A stretch of 64,000 nucleotides of DNA, taken from NCBI GenBank assembly GCA_905215465.1, contig CAJMPT010000008.1, positions 6,649 through 70,648 of the forward strand, given 5' to 3'. This document shows positions 1 to 8,285 of the stretch, piece after piece. The notes below the pieces were generated by a model that saw only the letters and a program-made list of their open reading frames with translations, was not told where the DNA came from and did no database searches. The stretch comes from an uncultured bacterium. Lineage in GTDB: Bacteria > Actinomycetota > Coriobacteriia > Coriobacteriales > Atopobiaceae. Each line of letters opens with the position of its first letter. Position 1 is the stretch's first letter. Made by a program: the position numbers and the translations under genes.

Positions 1-1
1 C

Positions 2-1141
2 ACCTCGGAGCGCATGATCTCATGCCTGCGCATCCTGAGGGAGGAGCTTCGCTTCAACGGCTACGTGCACTCAAAGGTCATCCCGGGCACCTCGCCCGAG
101 CTGGTGGACGAGCTCGGCCGCCTCTCGGACCGCCTCTCGGTCAACCTGGAGCTCCCCAGCGAGAAGTCCCTGGGCACGCTCTGCCCGAACAAGACAAAGT
201 CGCAGGTCATGAATCCCATGGAGCAGATCTTCAAGACGCGCTCCCAAGAGGAGGAGCGCCTGCTCGCCCAGGGAGGCCGCCGCTCGCTCGGAGGCGCGGG
301 GAGAAGTGCGCTAAGCCTGCGGCCCACGCGTGGACTCGTCGTAGCCGCAGGCCAGGAGCCGCTTGCGGCGGCCCCGTTGCAGACGCCCGCGGAGTCTCTT
401 GCCCGCACCGAGGCCGCGCTTTCGCGGAGGTCGGGCACCTCTCCCCTGTTCAGCAATGGCGCATGCCTCACCACCATGCCGCACTCGCACGTGGCCAGTC
501 GCAGGCGCCGCTTTGCCCCGGCGGGCCAGTCCACCCAAATCATCGTGGGGGCAAGCCCCGAGGACGACAACCACATCCTCAAGCTCTCCAGCGCCCTCTA
601 CCGGCGCTTTGGCCTCAAGCGCGTGTTCTTCTCGGCGTACGTGCCCATGCTGGAGGACGCGCACCTGCCGGACCCGCAGACGCCCGTGCCCCTCAGGCGG
701 GAGCACCGCCTCTACCAGGCGGACTGGCTCATGCGCTACTACGGCTTCAGCGCGGACGAGCTCGTCACGCCGCAGACCCCCTGGCTTGACCTGGAGGTGG
801 ACCCCAAGACGGCCTGGGCGCTCGCGCACCTGGACCAGTTTCCCGTGGAGGTCATGGACGCCAGCCTGGAGCGGCTGCTGCGCGTCCCGGGACTGGGGCC
901 GGTCGGGGCGCGGCGCATCGTGGCGGCGCGCTCGCGCGGTCGCCTGGACTTTGACGACCTCAAGGCCATGCACGTCACCCTCGGCCGCGCCCGGCACTTC
1001 ATCACGTGCTGCGGCAAGAGGGACGGGCAGAGCCCGCTCGACGCGGAGCTCATCAGGAGGAAGGTGGTGGAGAATGCCCAGAGGGCAACGTACAACAGGC
1101 AGCGCCGCGAGCTTGAGGGCGAGCAGCTCAGGCTCTTCTGA
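2..1141 (+). CDS. Putative DNA modification/repair radical SAM protein, 3' part (5' end outside window)
   Basis: The frame is open from the first bases of the window, so the true start and the radical-SAM CxxxCxxC motif lie upstream. The visible part fits the rSAM_link_UDG family (TIGR03916): a stretch around GYVHSKVIPG near the left edge, then FAPAGQSTQIIVGAS at about 512-556, and a helix-hairpin-helix block (VPGLGPVGARRI, about 880-920) expected to bind DNA. Between the two conserved parts, about 255-510, is an Ala/Arg/Ser-rich segment of roughly 85 residues that looks like an insertion relative to the family as I remember it. It is followed by a gene of the family that normally accompanies it. 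Family assignment is confident; the biochemical reaction is not known to me. Confidence 0.8.
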   Translation, partial: TSERMISCLRILREELRFNGYVHSKVIPGTSPELVDELGRLSDRLSVNLELPSEKSLGTLCPNKTKSQVMNPMEQIFKTRSQEEERLLAQGGRRSLGGAGRSALSLRPTRGLVVAAGQEPLAAAPLQTPAESLARTEAALSRRSGTSPLFSNGACLTTMPHSHVASRRRRFAPAGQSTQIIVGASPEDDNHILKLSSALYRRFGLKRVFFSAYVPMLEDAHLPDPQTPVPLRREHRLYQADWLMRYYGFSADELVTPQTPWLDLEVDPKTAWALAHLDQFPVEVMDASLERLLRVPGLGPVGARRIVAARSRGRLDFDDLKAMHVTLGRARHFITCCGKRDGQSPLDAELIRRKVVENAQRATYNRQRRELEGEQLRLF

Positions 1142-1211
1142 GGCCGCTTCTGCCACCTCAGGCAAGCTTTCCGGCACACCCGCTTCGGAGCAGGCCGTTC
1201 AAGCCCTCAGA

Positions 1212-2084
1212 ATGGCTCTGAGGGCCTCGGATCGCGTGCTGCTGCCCTGCGAGCCCACGCCCGAGGGAGTGCTTGCCGCAACGGGGCTCACCTACCTGGC
1301 CGGCGTGGGAAGGACGGACCGCGTGAGGCTCGCCCGCGCGGACGCCTGCCAGCCTATGCTGGGAGAGGCCGTCTGTCCCCCGCTCGACGACGCGGACGGG
1401 TCTGCGATCTCTCTGGCCCGCCGGGTGCTCTCGGGAGTGAGAAGGGCATCGGGCCCGGAGGCCGCCCGGCGCATCGTCCTTGCCTGCGCGGCGGACGACG
1501 CAGACGCGCCGGAGGCGGTCCGCCGCTACGTGCGCACCTGCTTTGGCTGTGGGCGCGCCCTGCCGCTCACGGACCCGAGCGTCCTTGCCCTGGACGACCT
1601 CGCCCGCACCGTGACCAACGAGGTGGAGAAGACCCGCCAGTTCGTGCGCTTCTCCCACGTGGCGGACGGCTCGTGGCTGGCGGTCTTCAGACCCGCGGCA
1701 AACACCGTGCCCCTGGTGGCCGCCCACTTTGCCGAGCGCATGGGCACTGAGCGCTTCTGCCTGCTCGACCCGGCGCGTGGGGTGGCCGCCCTGCACGAGG
1801 CGGGCGAGCGCCGCTGCCAGATAGTCCGCGTGGACGCGCAGCTGGCCTCCCGGATTGAGCGCGAGCTGCGCCTGGCCTCCGACGAGCCCTACGTCCGCGC
1901 CCTGTGGAAGCGCCTCTACGACGGTCTTGCCCTCGAGGGGCGCGGCGCCTACGAGCGCGGCTACGACCTCAGGACCCACTGGATGCCCAAGCGGCTCTGG
2001 GAGGGACTCGTGGAGCTGGATCCGCGCTCGGCAGACCCAGGCGCCCACGTGCCCGCCCGCTACGCCGGCCGCCAGTCCGCCTAA
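1212..2084 (+). CDS. TIGR03915-family putative DNA metabolism protein, partner of the radical SAM protein
   Basis: About 290 residues. It resembles the SAM_7_link_chp family (TIGR03915), nearly always encoded next to the TIGR03916 radical SAM protein and sometimes fused to a uracil-DNA glycosylase domain, hence the inferred DNA repair role. Visible marks are an RTCFGCGRALPL segment, a TRQFVRFSH segment and a C-terminal YDLRTHWMPKRLW segment. I chose the first in-frame ATG after the upstream stop; its ribosome binding site is weak, and an in-frame TTG at 1113 inside the upstream gene would give coupled translation. It reads towards the dcw cluster and ends just before that cluster's terminator. 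Confidence 0.78.
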   Translation: MALRASDRVLLPCEPTPEGVLAATGLTYLAGVGRTDRVRLARADACQPMLGEAVCPPLDDADGSAISLARRVLSGVRRASGPEAARRIVLACAADDADAPEAVRRYVRTCFGCGRALPLTDPSVLALDDLARTVTNEVEKTRQFVRFSHVADGSWLAVFRPAANTVPLVAAHFAERMGTERFCLLDPARGVAALHEAGERRCQIVRVDAQLASRIERELRLASDEPYVRALWKRLYDGLALEGRGAYERGYDLRTHWMPKRLWEGLVELDPRSADPGAHVPARYAGRQSA

Positions 2085-2091
2085 CGGGACG

Positions 2092-2122
2092 AAAAAGGCC
2101 CCGGGGCCAGAGCCTCGGGGCC
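2092..2122 (-). terminator. Intrinsic terminator of the division operon (divIVA end)
   Basis: Arms GGCCCCGGGGC (2097-2107) and GCCTCGGGGCC (2112-2122) pair at 10 of 11 positions around a 4-nt loop. On the minus strand the stem is followed at once by five T. It lies 28 nt past the divIVA stop, so it should end the long minus-strand division transcript; it may also block read-through from the plus-strand repair pair. Confidence 0.8.
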
Positions 2123-2150
2123 GGAAGCACGCGTCAGCGAGAAACCCGGG

Positions 2151-2837
2151 CTAGTCCAGGTCGCCGAAGTCGCCGAGCGGAGAGACGTCGCTCGCGGGAG
2201 CGGCGACGGGGGCAACGGGAGCCGGGACGGCAACGTCGTTGTGCGTGGTGCCGGCGGAGCCGTTGGGGGCAGACATGGCAACAAAGCCGGCGGCGGGCAT
2301 GACGGCCTCGGCGTCGTCCATGAAGTGCTGCAGGAGCTTCTTGTACTCGCCGCGGAAGTCCTCGCGGGACTGCTTCAGGCGGTCGATCTCGTCGAGCTCG
2401 TTCTGCTTCTCGGCCAGGGCCTGGCGGATGACCTCGCGGGCCTTCTGGTCGGCCTCGTTGCGGATGCGCTCGGCGTTGTCGCGCGCCTCGGCGACGAGCT
2501 TGTCGGCACTCTGCTGGGCGACGATGAGCACCTGGGAGATCTGGCGCTCGGAGACGGAGAGGTCAACGGCAGGGGCGGCCGGTTGGGCCACGACGGGGGC
2601 GGGGGCGGCCAGCTGCGTGGCGCCGGCGTTCTCCTCCAGGCTCGCGATCTGGGCGTTGGCGGCGGCAAGCTGCTGCTCGGTGTTGTTCAGGCGGCCCTTG
2701 AGGTCAGCGATCTTCTGGAGCATGGCGTCGACCTCGGAAGAGATCTGCTCGAGGAAGGCGTCGACCTCCTCGGTGTCATAGCCGTGCTTGGAGGGAGAGA
2801 AGGTCTGCTGCTCGATGTCTGCTGGTGTGATTGCCAT
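2151..2837 (-). CDS. divIVA: DivIVA-domain cell division/polarity protein
   Basis: 228 residues. The N-terminus (DIEQQTFSPSKHGYDTEEVDAFL) is the DivIVA lipid-binding domain, which senses curved membrane at poles and septa. A coiled coil follows (about 25-70, with LKGRLNNTEQQLAAANAQI), then an Ala/Pro/Val-rich linker (72-95), a second charged coiled coil (about 100-180) and an acidic tail ending DFGDLD. Start: ATG with AAAGGGA seven bases upstream. It is the last gene of the cluster after sepF and yggT, the same order as in other Gram-positives, and is expected to act in septum placement or polar wall growth. Confidence 0.93.
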   Translation of the reverse strand: MAITPADIEQQTFSPSKHGYDTEEVDAFLEQISSEVDAMLQKIADLKGRLNNTEQQLAAANAQIASLEENAGATQLAAPAPVVAQPAAPAVDLSVSERQISQVLIVAQQSADKLVAEARDNAERIRNEADQKAREVIRQALAEKQNELDEIDRLKQSREDFRGEYKKLLQHFMDDAEAVMPAAGFVAMSAPNGSAGTTHNDVAVPAPVAPVAAPASDVSPLGDFGDLD

Positions 2838-2885
2838 TCTGGTTCCCTTTCGGATCGATGAACGCGGGGGTGCCGCGTCCCAACA

Positions 2886-3158
2886 CTACAAAATGATAGA
2901 CAAAACCACTCGCTCGATAATGCCGAGCGCAAATATCGCCAGAATCGGCGAAAAGTCTATACCGCCAAACGAGGGTATCAGGCGCCTGAAGAAGCCCAGG
3001 TAGGGCTCGACCAGCATGCCGAGCGCGTCCCTGAACGAGTCGATGCCGCCCCGGCCGATGCCGCGCGGCACCCAGCTCATGATGCACCACACCACGATCA
3101 TGAACTCGTAGACGTTGAAGAGCCTTGCTATGAGGTTTGCGAGTGCGTACATGCTCAT
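2886..3158 (-). CDS. yggT: YggT-family small membrane protein
   Basis: 90 residues with two hydrophobic segments (about 5-28 and 66-88) joined by a loop containing EPYLGFFRRLIPSFGGIDFSP, the YggT signature (PYL..FRR.IP..G.iDfSPi). The family's function is poorly known; in Gram-positives it sits between sepF and divIVA and is thought to be linked to envelope growth. Start ATG at 3158; a second ATG two codons on is equally possible. The 67-bp gap to sepF holds one copy of the TTCTCGCC word touching the sepF stop codon. Confidence 0.9.
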   Translation of the reverse strand: MSMYALANLIARLFNVYEFMIVVWCIMSWVPRGIGRGGIDSFRDALGMLVEPYLGFFRRLIPSFGGIDFSPILAIFALGIIERVVLSIIL

Positions 3159-3225
3159 GGGGCGAGAGGGCCTTTCGTTTGCTGGTCTGATGCGAATCTG
3201 GACAGGCGCGCGCCGGGCTTCTCGC

Positions 3226-3921
3226 CTAGCGGACGAGGTCCCCGTCGGCGACGAGCTTGTCGATGTCGGAGCGGGAGAGCTGGATGCCGGCAGGTGTCAC
3301 GGCAAAGACGCGGTCGCCGAGCTCGGTGATGTCGCCGTCAAGGCCGTAGGATAGGCCGAAGCAGAAGTCCAGGATGCGCTTGGCCACCTCGATGTTGGTG
3401 TTGCGGAAGACGATGACCACGGGCTGGTTGGTCTTGACGCGGCGCACCACGGTCTGGACGTCGTCGTAGGAGACGGGACGCAGCACGTAGGGCGGCAGCT
3501 GGCCGGAGTTCACGCGCGCCACGGGCGTGAGGCCGATGTCGCCGGGCGTGGCGGACGTGGCGCCGCCCAGCGCGGGCTCGTAGCTCGTGGGGTGGTAGGC
3601 CGGCTCGACTGGCTGGAAGCTGCGGGTCTGCGCCGCGGGCTCGTAGGGGGCCACGGGAGCGGGAGCCGCCGCGGAGGAGCCCACGGGGCGGCCGGAGCGC
3701 GTGTAGACCGAGACGCTCTCGGCCTCGGGGCGCGGGGTGTTGCCCAGGAGGCGCGGAGCGCTGCCCGGCGTGGAGGTGCGGGACTCGCGGCGCGGCGCCG
3801 GGGCGGGCGCAGGCTCGTCGTAGCCCTGGTCGCCCTCATAGCCGTCGTAGTAGTCGTCCTCGTAGTAGCCGTCGTCCGCATCGCCGCGGAACCGGTCACG
3901 AATGGAGTCAAGGAAGCCCAT
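3226..3921 (-). CDS. sepF: Cell division protein SepF
   Basis: 231 residues. The N-terminal MGFLDSIRDRF is the amphipathic membrane-anchoring helix. An acidic Tyr/Asp-rich stretch and a long Pro/Ala/Ser linker (about 15-135) follow, then the SepF core (about 140-225: VVRRVKTNQPVVIVFR, KRILDFCFGLSYGL, RVFAVTP). SepF dimers bind the FtsZ C-terminal tail and tether the Z-ring to the membrane. No ftsA is visible in this cluster, so SepF is the likely main anchor here. The linker is long compared with Bacillus SepF (about 150 residues), as is common in Actinobacteria. Confidence 0.95.
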   Translation of the reverse strand: MGFLDSIRDRFRGDADDGYYEDDYYDGYEGDQGYDEPAPAPAPRRESRTSTPGSAPRLLGNTPRPEAESVSVYTRSGRPVGSSAAAPAPVAPYEPAAQTRSFQPVEPAYHPTSYEPALGGATSATPGDIGLTPVARVNSGQLPPYVLRPVSYDDVQTVVRRVKTNQPVVIVFRNTNIEVAKRILDFCFGLSYGLDGDITELGDRVFAVTPAGIQLSRSDIDKLVADGDLVR

Positions 3922-3969
3922 GGTTCTCTCACTTTCTCGCGGCGCCGCCGGGCGGCGCGATCGCGGTTG

Positions 3970-4701
3970 CTAGCTGATGGGGTATGCGGGGTCGAAGGCG
4001 ACCCTGCCGAGCCTTACGAGGGTGGAGCCCTCCTCGATGGCAATCTCGAAGTCATCGCTCATGCCGCAGGACAGCACGTCAAGCGCAAGGCCGGTGCGGC
4101 CGCGCAGCTCCACGGCAAGCTCGCGCAGCCCGGAGAAGGTCCTGCGCGCGCAGTCCGGGTCGGCCTTGGGCGCCATGGTCATGAGACCGCGGACGCGGAT
4201 TCCAGGGCAGGCCAGGACGTCCTCCACGCAGGCACGCAGCTCGTCCGGCGAGAAGCCCGACTTGGACGCCTCGCCCGAGACGTTGACCTCCAGGAGCACG
4301 TCGCTCACCAGGTCGTGGCGCTCGGAGCGCTCGGAGACCTGGCGGGCGAGGTCGGCGGAGTTGATGGAGTGGATGAGCCCGACCTTGCCCACCACCTGGT
4401 TTATCTTGTTCTTCTGCAGGTTGCCGATGAGGTCGAAGGCGGTGCCCTCCATCTCGGGCGTCTGCCCCACAAAGGCGAGCTTGCGGCCGAGCTCCTGCGG
4501 GCGGTTCTCGGCAAAGCGGCGCCACCCGGCGCGCCAGGCGGCCAGGAGCTCGACGATGCCCACCGTCTTGGAGACGGCCACCGGGCTCACCTCGGAGACG
4601 TCCCTGCCGGCACGCGCGCAGGCGGCCTCGATGCGGGCCAAGATCTCAGCGCGGCGCGTGGCGGAGAAGTCCGCGTATGTCTGGTCAAAGGTATCGCTCA
4701 T
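3970..4701 (-). CDS. yggS: YggS-family pyridoxal-phosphate homeostasis protein
   Basis: 243 residues, normal for the family. PLP-binding Lys is expected in the VAVSKT segment (about 42-47). Other family marks are the NRPQELGRK segment, LIGNLQKNK, VNVSGEASKSG, RGLMTMAP and the C-terminal SCGMSDDFEIAIEEGSTLVRLGRV that holds the phosphate. The protein is a fold-type III PLP carrier that keeps free PLP in balance and has no known enzymatic activity. It lies 12 nt after pgeF and before sepF, the usual Gram-positive arrangement. Confidence 0.95.
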   Translation of the reverse strand: MSDTFDQTYADFSATRRAEILARIEAACARAGRDVSEVSPVAVSKTVGIVELLAAWRAGWRRFAENRPQELGRKLAFVGQTPEMEGTAFDLIGNLQKNKINQVVGKVGLIHSINSADLARQVSERSERHDLVSDVLLEVNVSGEASKSGFSPDELRACVEDVLACPGIRVRGLMTMAPKADPDCARRTFSGLRELAVELRGRTGLALDVLSCGMSDDFEIAIEEGSTLVRLGRVAFDPAYPIS

Positions 4702-4713
4702 CTGCCTACTCCC

Positions 4714-5547
4714 TCATGCGAGCGGGGCCTCTCGCCACGCCCTTCTCCCCTCCGAGCCAAGCACGGCCAGCGCGGCATGCCTGCCGCAACGCCCGTCCTC
4801 GGCGCGGTACGAGAAGAACCTGCCCACGTTTGAGGCGGTCGAGTCCTCGCAGCAGGCGATCGAACCCTCGGGCACGCCCGCCTCCGCGAGCGCCATGCGC
4901 ACGGCGCGGCCGAGGTCGAGGTGCCTTCCCCCCGCGTCCACCGACGGGCCGAACTCGCCCACGAAGCGCCCCATGAGCTCCTCGGAGACCTCATAGTCTG
5001 CCGCCCCGATGTGCGGTCCCACGTAGGCGAGAAGCTCGTCCGCCGCGCAGCCCGTCTCCTCCACGAGGACGCGGGTCGCCTTGGCGGCTATTCGGGCCAC
5101 GGTCCCGCGCCATCCGGAGTGCGCCACGGCAAAGCCGCCCGGCGCGCAGATGACCACGGGGACGCAGTCCGCAAAGCACAGCAGGACGGGCACGTGCGGA
5201 ACCGTGCATACCACGGCGTCGGCGCCCTCCCTGGCCTCCCGCCTTCTGGCGAGAAGCCTGTCGGGCTCGGCGGAGGTCACGCGGACCACGTGGTCACCGT
5301 GGACCTGGTGGGGCGCCACGAGGCCGTCCTCCCAGTCGCCGGCGCCGATGGCCGCCAAGGCCAGCCTGCGATTCTCGGCCACGCGCGACGGGTCGTCGCC
5401 ACAGGCGTCGCCGAGGTTCAGCGACGCGTAGCGACCGTCCGAGGCGCCGCCGGTGCGCTCGGTAAAGGCAAACGTGACCCCGCCCGGGACGCTGCCGTCC
5501 GCGAGCAGGGTCACCTCGCCAGCCTGGTATCTGTCCAGGACCGCCAT
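4714..5547 (-). CDS. pgeF: Peptidoglycan editing factor PgeF / multicopper-laccase-fold purine nucleoside enzyme
   Basis: 277 residues, YfiH/DUF152/LACC1 family. Zinc ligands are visible: His in APHQVHGDHV, Cys in CFADCVPV and His in VAHSGWRGTV. The family is reported to act as a purine nucleoside phosphorylase/adenosine deaminase, and in E. coli PgeF is linked to correct murein precursor composition. Start ATG lies nine bases after the ftsZ stop, so it is probably cotranscribed with ftsZ. Two copies of GGCGAGAAG occur inside it (5026 and 5248). Confidence 0.92.
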   Translation of the reverse strand: MAVLDRYQAGEVTLLADGSVPGGVTFAFTERTGGASDGRYASLNLGDACGDDPSRVAENRRLALAAIGAGDWEDGLVAPHQVHGDHVVRVTSAEPDRLLARRREAREGADAVVCTVPHVPVLLCFADCVPVVICAPGGFAVAHSGWRGTVARIAAKATRVLVEETGCAADELLAYVGPHIGAADYEVSEELMGRFVGEFGPSVDAGGRHLDLGRAVRMALAEAGVPEGSIACCEDSTASNVGRFFSYRAEDGRCGRHAALAVLGSEGRRAWREAPLA

Positions 5548-5556
5548 CTCAGCCTT

Positions 5557-6699
5557 CTAGATGCGGCTGCGCTTGAGGAAGTCGGGGATGTCGAACTCCT
5601 TGTCGTTGTTGGACGAGGAGGTCTGCGGGCGGCTCACGTTGATGGGGGCCGGGGCCGGCTGCGGCGCGACGGGGCGCGCGGGGGCGGCGGCGGGACGGGA
5701 GACCGGCATGGTCATGGACGGCAGCGTCTGCTGGACGTTGCTGTCGTTGAAGCCGGTGGCGATGACGGTCACGCGCACCTGGTCGCCCAAGGACTCGTCC
5801 ACCACGGTGCCGAAGATGATGTTGGCCTCGGGGTCGACGTTTTTGGCCACCAGGTCGGCGGCGTCGTTGATCTCCTGGATGCCCAGGTCCTTGTTGCCGG
5901 CGATGGAGAGAAGGACGCGCGTGGCGCCGTCGATGGAGCTCTCAAGCAGGCGAGAGGAGATGGCCTCGGAGGCGGCGTCGGTGGCGCGGGAGTCACCGGA
6001 GGCGGTGCCAATGCCCATCATGGCCGTGCCGGCACCCTTCATGATGGTGCAGACGTCGGCGAAGTCGAGGTTGATGAGGCCCGGGACGGTGATGAGGTCC
6101 GTGATGCCCTGGGTGCCCTGGCACAGCACGTCGTCGGCCATGCGGAAGGCCTCGAGCATGGTGGTCTTCTTCTCGGAGAGGTCGAGCAGGCGGTCGTTGG
6201 GGATGACGATGAGCGTGTCGACGTTCTCGGAGAGGGCGGCGATGCCGTCTGTGGCGGACTTGAAGCGCTTGCGGCCCTCGAAGGTGAACGGCTTGGTGAC
6301 GACGCCGACGGTCAGGGCGCCCACGTCGTTCTTGGCGATGTCGGCCACGACGGGAGCAGCGCCGGTGCCGGTGCCGCCGCCCTCGCCGGCGGTGATGAAG
6401 ACCATGTCGGAGCCGGCAAGGGCGGCCTTGATCTCATCGCGGGAATCCTCGGCGGCCTCCTTGCCGACCTCGGGGTTGGCGCCGGCGCCAAGGCCCTTGG
6501 TGATGTCGGTGCCGATGTGGACCTTGATGTCTGCGTCGGAGATGGCGAGCGCCTGGGCGTCCGTGTTCACGGCGACGAACTCGACACCGCGGATGCCCTC
6601 CTCGATCATGCGGTTGACGGCGTTGGTGCCGCCGCCGCCCACGCCCACGACCTTGATGACCGCGAGGTAGTTGCTGAGGGTGTCGGTGTCCTTAATCAT
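5557..6699 (-). CDS. ftsZ: Cell division GTPase FtsZ
   Basis: 380 residues. The tubulin signature GGGTGTG is at residues 107-113, the N-terminal nucleotide-binding GGGGTNAVNRM at about 21-31, and the conserved C-terminal peptide DIPDFLKRSRI ends the protein, the docking site for SepF and other partners. A variable Pro/Ala-rich linker lies at about 325-365. FtsZ polymerises into the Z-ring that recruits the septal wall machinery encoded upstream. A strong hairpin lies between ftsQ and ftsZ and a 333-bp gap precedes the gene, so ftsZ probably has its own promoter; ftsA is absent here. Confidence 0.98.
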   Translation of the reverse strand: MIKDTDTLSNYLAVIKVVGVGGGGTNAVNRMIEEGIRGVEFVAVNTDAQALAISDADIKVHIGTDITKGLGAGANPEVGKEAAEDSRDEIKAALAGSDMVFITAGEGGGTGTGAAPVVADIAKNDVGALTVGVVTKPFTFEGRKRFKSATDGIAALSENVDTLIVIPNDRLLDLSEKKTTMLEAFRMADDVLCQGTQGITDLITVPGLINLDFADVCTIMKGAGTAMMGIGTASGDSRATDAASEAISSRLLESSIDGATRVLLSIAGNKDLGIQEINDAADLVAKNVDPEANIIFGTVVDESLGDQVRVTVIATGFNDSNVQQTLPSMTMPVSRPAAAPARPVAPQPAPAPINVSRPQTSSSNNDKEFDIPDFLKRSRI

Positions 6700-7032
6700 C
6701 GTTTCCTCCTCGATCGGCTGGCGCCCGGGGCACCGCCTTTGCCCTACACGTTCCGACCCGTCCTGCGGGCCATGAAACTTCTTCGTTGGCGCCCTGCAAC
6801 GGCGCTGGTAGAAACCCTAAACCTCAGGTTTAGACAGAGCCTTCTTGCAAAGCGCCGTATGTTTGCACAAACGCGCCCTTCTCGTCAAATGATTTGTGCG
6901 AAACATGAAAGCCGCTGGTAGATGAGGCAACAAGCCTCAAGAGAACCCTCAAGCAAAGCGGAAGGCTCCCGCGTCCCACCTGGGATTGCGGGAGCCTTCC
7001 GGCAAGCCTGCATGTGACGGCATCGGCCTTGG
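6700..7032 (-). promoter_or_regulatory. ftsZ upstream region with palindromes and candidate operators
   Basis: 333 bp without a gene. Features seen: a perfect palindrome CTAAACCT-C-AGGTTTAG at 6817-6833, about 120 bp before ftsZ; an inverted pair TTTGCACAAA (6862-6871) / TTTGTGCG (about 6892-6899); a TTGACG (minus strand, 6883-6888) that could be a -35 element, though no good -10 follows it; and GAACCCTCAAGCA (plus strand, 6943-6955), a 13-bp motif that recurs twice before ftsL. The ftsQ terminator takes up the right end. The region is AT-richer than the genes. Its role as the ftsZ promoter region is inferred from position. Confidence 0.55.
6950..7000 (-). terminator. Hairpin terminator after ftsQ
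   Basis: A perfect 13-bp stem, GGAAGGCTCCCGC (6960-6972) with GCGGGAGCCTTCC (6988-7000). On the minus strand it is followed by CGCTTTGCTTG, a weak T-rich tail. It lies 32 nt after the ftsQ stop and should end or weaken the mraZ-ftsQ transcript before ftsZ. Confidence 0.65.
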
Positions 7033-8277
7033 CTACTGTGCCTGGCCGCCGGCCTCGCCCTGGACGGAGGAGCCCGTCTGGCCGCCAGCGTCCGCGTTGC
7101 CAGCCGCATCGGCGCCCGCACCCGAGTCCGCACCACTCCCGGAGGAGGCCGCCGTGGACGTCACGCCTGTGCCGGCCTCGACGTCGTCGGAGTCGATGGA
7201 CCGGTAGCTGGAGCCCGTGCTGGACGGCACGCGGACGTTGATGAAGGTAACCTTGCCGGGATGGGCCGCCAGGATCTCCTTCACGATGGACTCCTTCGCG
7301 GAGATCTGCGAGGCGGAGCCTAGGGATATCTCGACGCCGCTGGCCAGCGTGCACGAGATATTGTCCGCGCTGGGGGCGGAGTAGCTCACCACCTGGGCCG
7401 AGAACTCGTTCGAGAAGCCCTCGCGGAAGGACCTCACCGCGTCAAACACCTCGTCGGTGGCATCCGCACCGGACTTGGGACTCACCGAGGAGGGCACGTC
7501 GGTGATGAGCAGGACGCCCTCGGAGGTCGCCTGGGCGAGCGCGGCGTCGTTCACCGACTGGTTCTGCGCCACGCTGACCTTGGTGGGCTGGATCCAGCTG
7601 CCGGAGGTTCCCAGGTACCAGGCGATGGAGCCGGCGTTCATGACCACCAGGGCGTCGGTGGACTGCTCGTGCACCACCACCTTGAGGGTATCTGGGAACT
7701 GCCTCTCAAAGCTCACCGACCCCACCCAGGGGTCCTTCTTGAGGCTCGCCTCTATGACCGAGCCGTCAAAGTTGAGCAGCGTGGCGCCATCGGGCACCGT
7801 GAGGAGGTTCTGGATGTCGGCCTCGCTCACGTGCTCGGTTGGGTCGCAGACCACGTTCTGGATGGCAAATGCCGAAGAGCTCCTGAGCACGAAGTAGGCC
7901 ACGAGAAGCACGACGCCCAGCGCCGCCACGCCCCCCACCACGGCCACGGCCGCCTTGGCGCTCTGTCCGCGCTGGTAGCGCTCGCGGCGCTCCTTGCCGC
8001 CCTGGGGCGCTCCTCTCCTGGCGGCCACGACGTTGTCGAGAAACGCGGGCCTGCCGGAGCCGGATGCGGCCTTGGGCGCGCGCTTCGGACGCGCCGCCGG
8101 ACGAGCGCTCGGCCTGCCCTTGGGGCTTGCCGCCAGGCGCGCCTTGGGACGTGCGGCAGGGCGGGCCGCCGGCCTTGCCGCGGGACGGGCCGCCTGTCGG
8201 GTCCGGGGCTGCGCTCCGCCCTGGGCCGGGAGGGCCTTGCCGCGGGGAGTGCCCCGCCTGCTGGTGTCTCTAGCCAA
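7033..8277 (-). CDS. ftsQ: Cell division protein FtsQ (POTRA domain)
   Basis: About 414 residues. A basic cytoplasmic N-terminus of roughly 110 residues has runs of Ala-Arg-Pro (AARPAARPAARPAARPK). One membrane segment follows (AVAVVGGVAALGVVLLVAYFVL), then the POTRA domain (IQNVVCDPTEHVSEADIQNL... RQFPDTLKVVVHE) and an Ala/Gly/Ser-rich tail. FtsQ links FtsL/FtsB and FtsW/FtsI in the divisome. I chose TTG at 8277, 8 nt after the murB stop with AGGGGG upstream; an ATG at 8319 would overlap murB by 34 nt. The length well above the usual 250-300 comes from the two tails. Confidence 0.88.
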   Translation of the reverse strand: MARDTSRRGTPRGKALPAQGGAQPRTRQAARPAARPAARPAARPKARLAASPKGRPSARPAARPKRAPKAASGSGRPAFLDNVVAARRGAPQGGKERRERYQRGQSAKAAVAVVGGVAALGVVLLVAYFVLRSSSAFAIQNVVCDPTEHVSEADIQNLLTVPDGATLLNFDGSVIEASLKKDPWVGSVSFERQFPDTLKVVVHEQSTDALVVMNAGSIAWYLGTSGSWIQPTKVSVAQNQSVNDAALAQATSEGVLLITDVPSSVSPKSGADATDEVFDAVRSFREGFSNEFSAQVVSYSAPSADNISCTLASGVEISLGSASQISAKESIVKEILAAHPGKVTFINVRVPSSTGSSYRSIDSDDVEAGTGVTSTAASSGSGADSGAGADAAGNADAGGQTGSSVQGEAGGQAQ

Positions 8278-8285
8278 GGCTCCCC

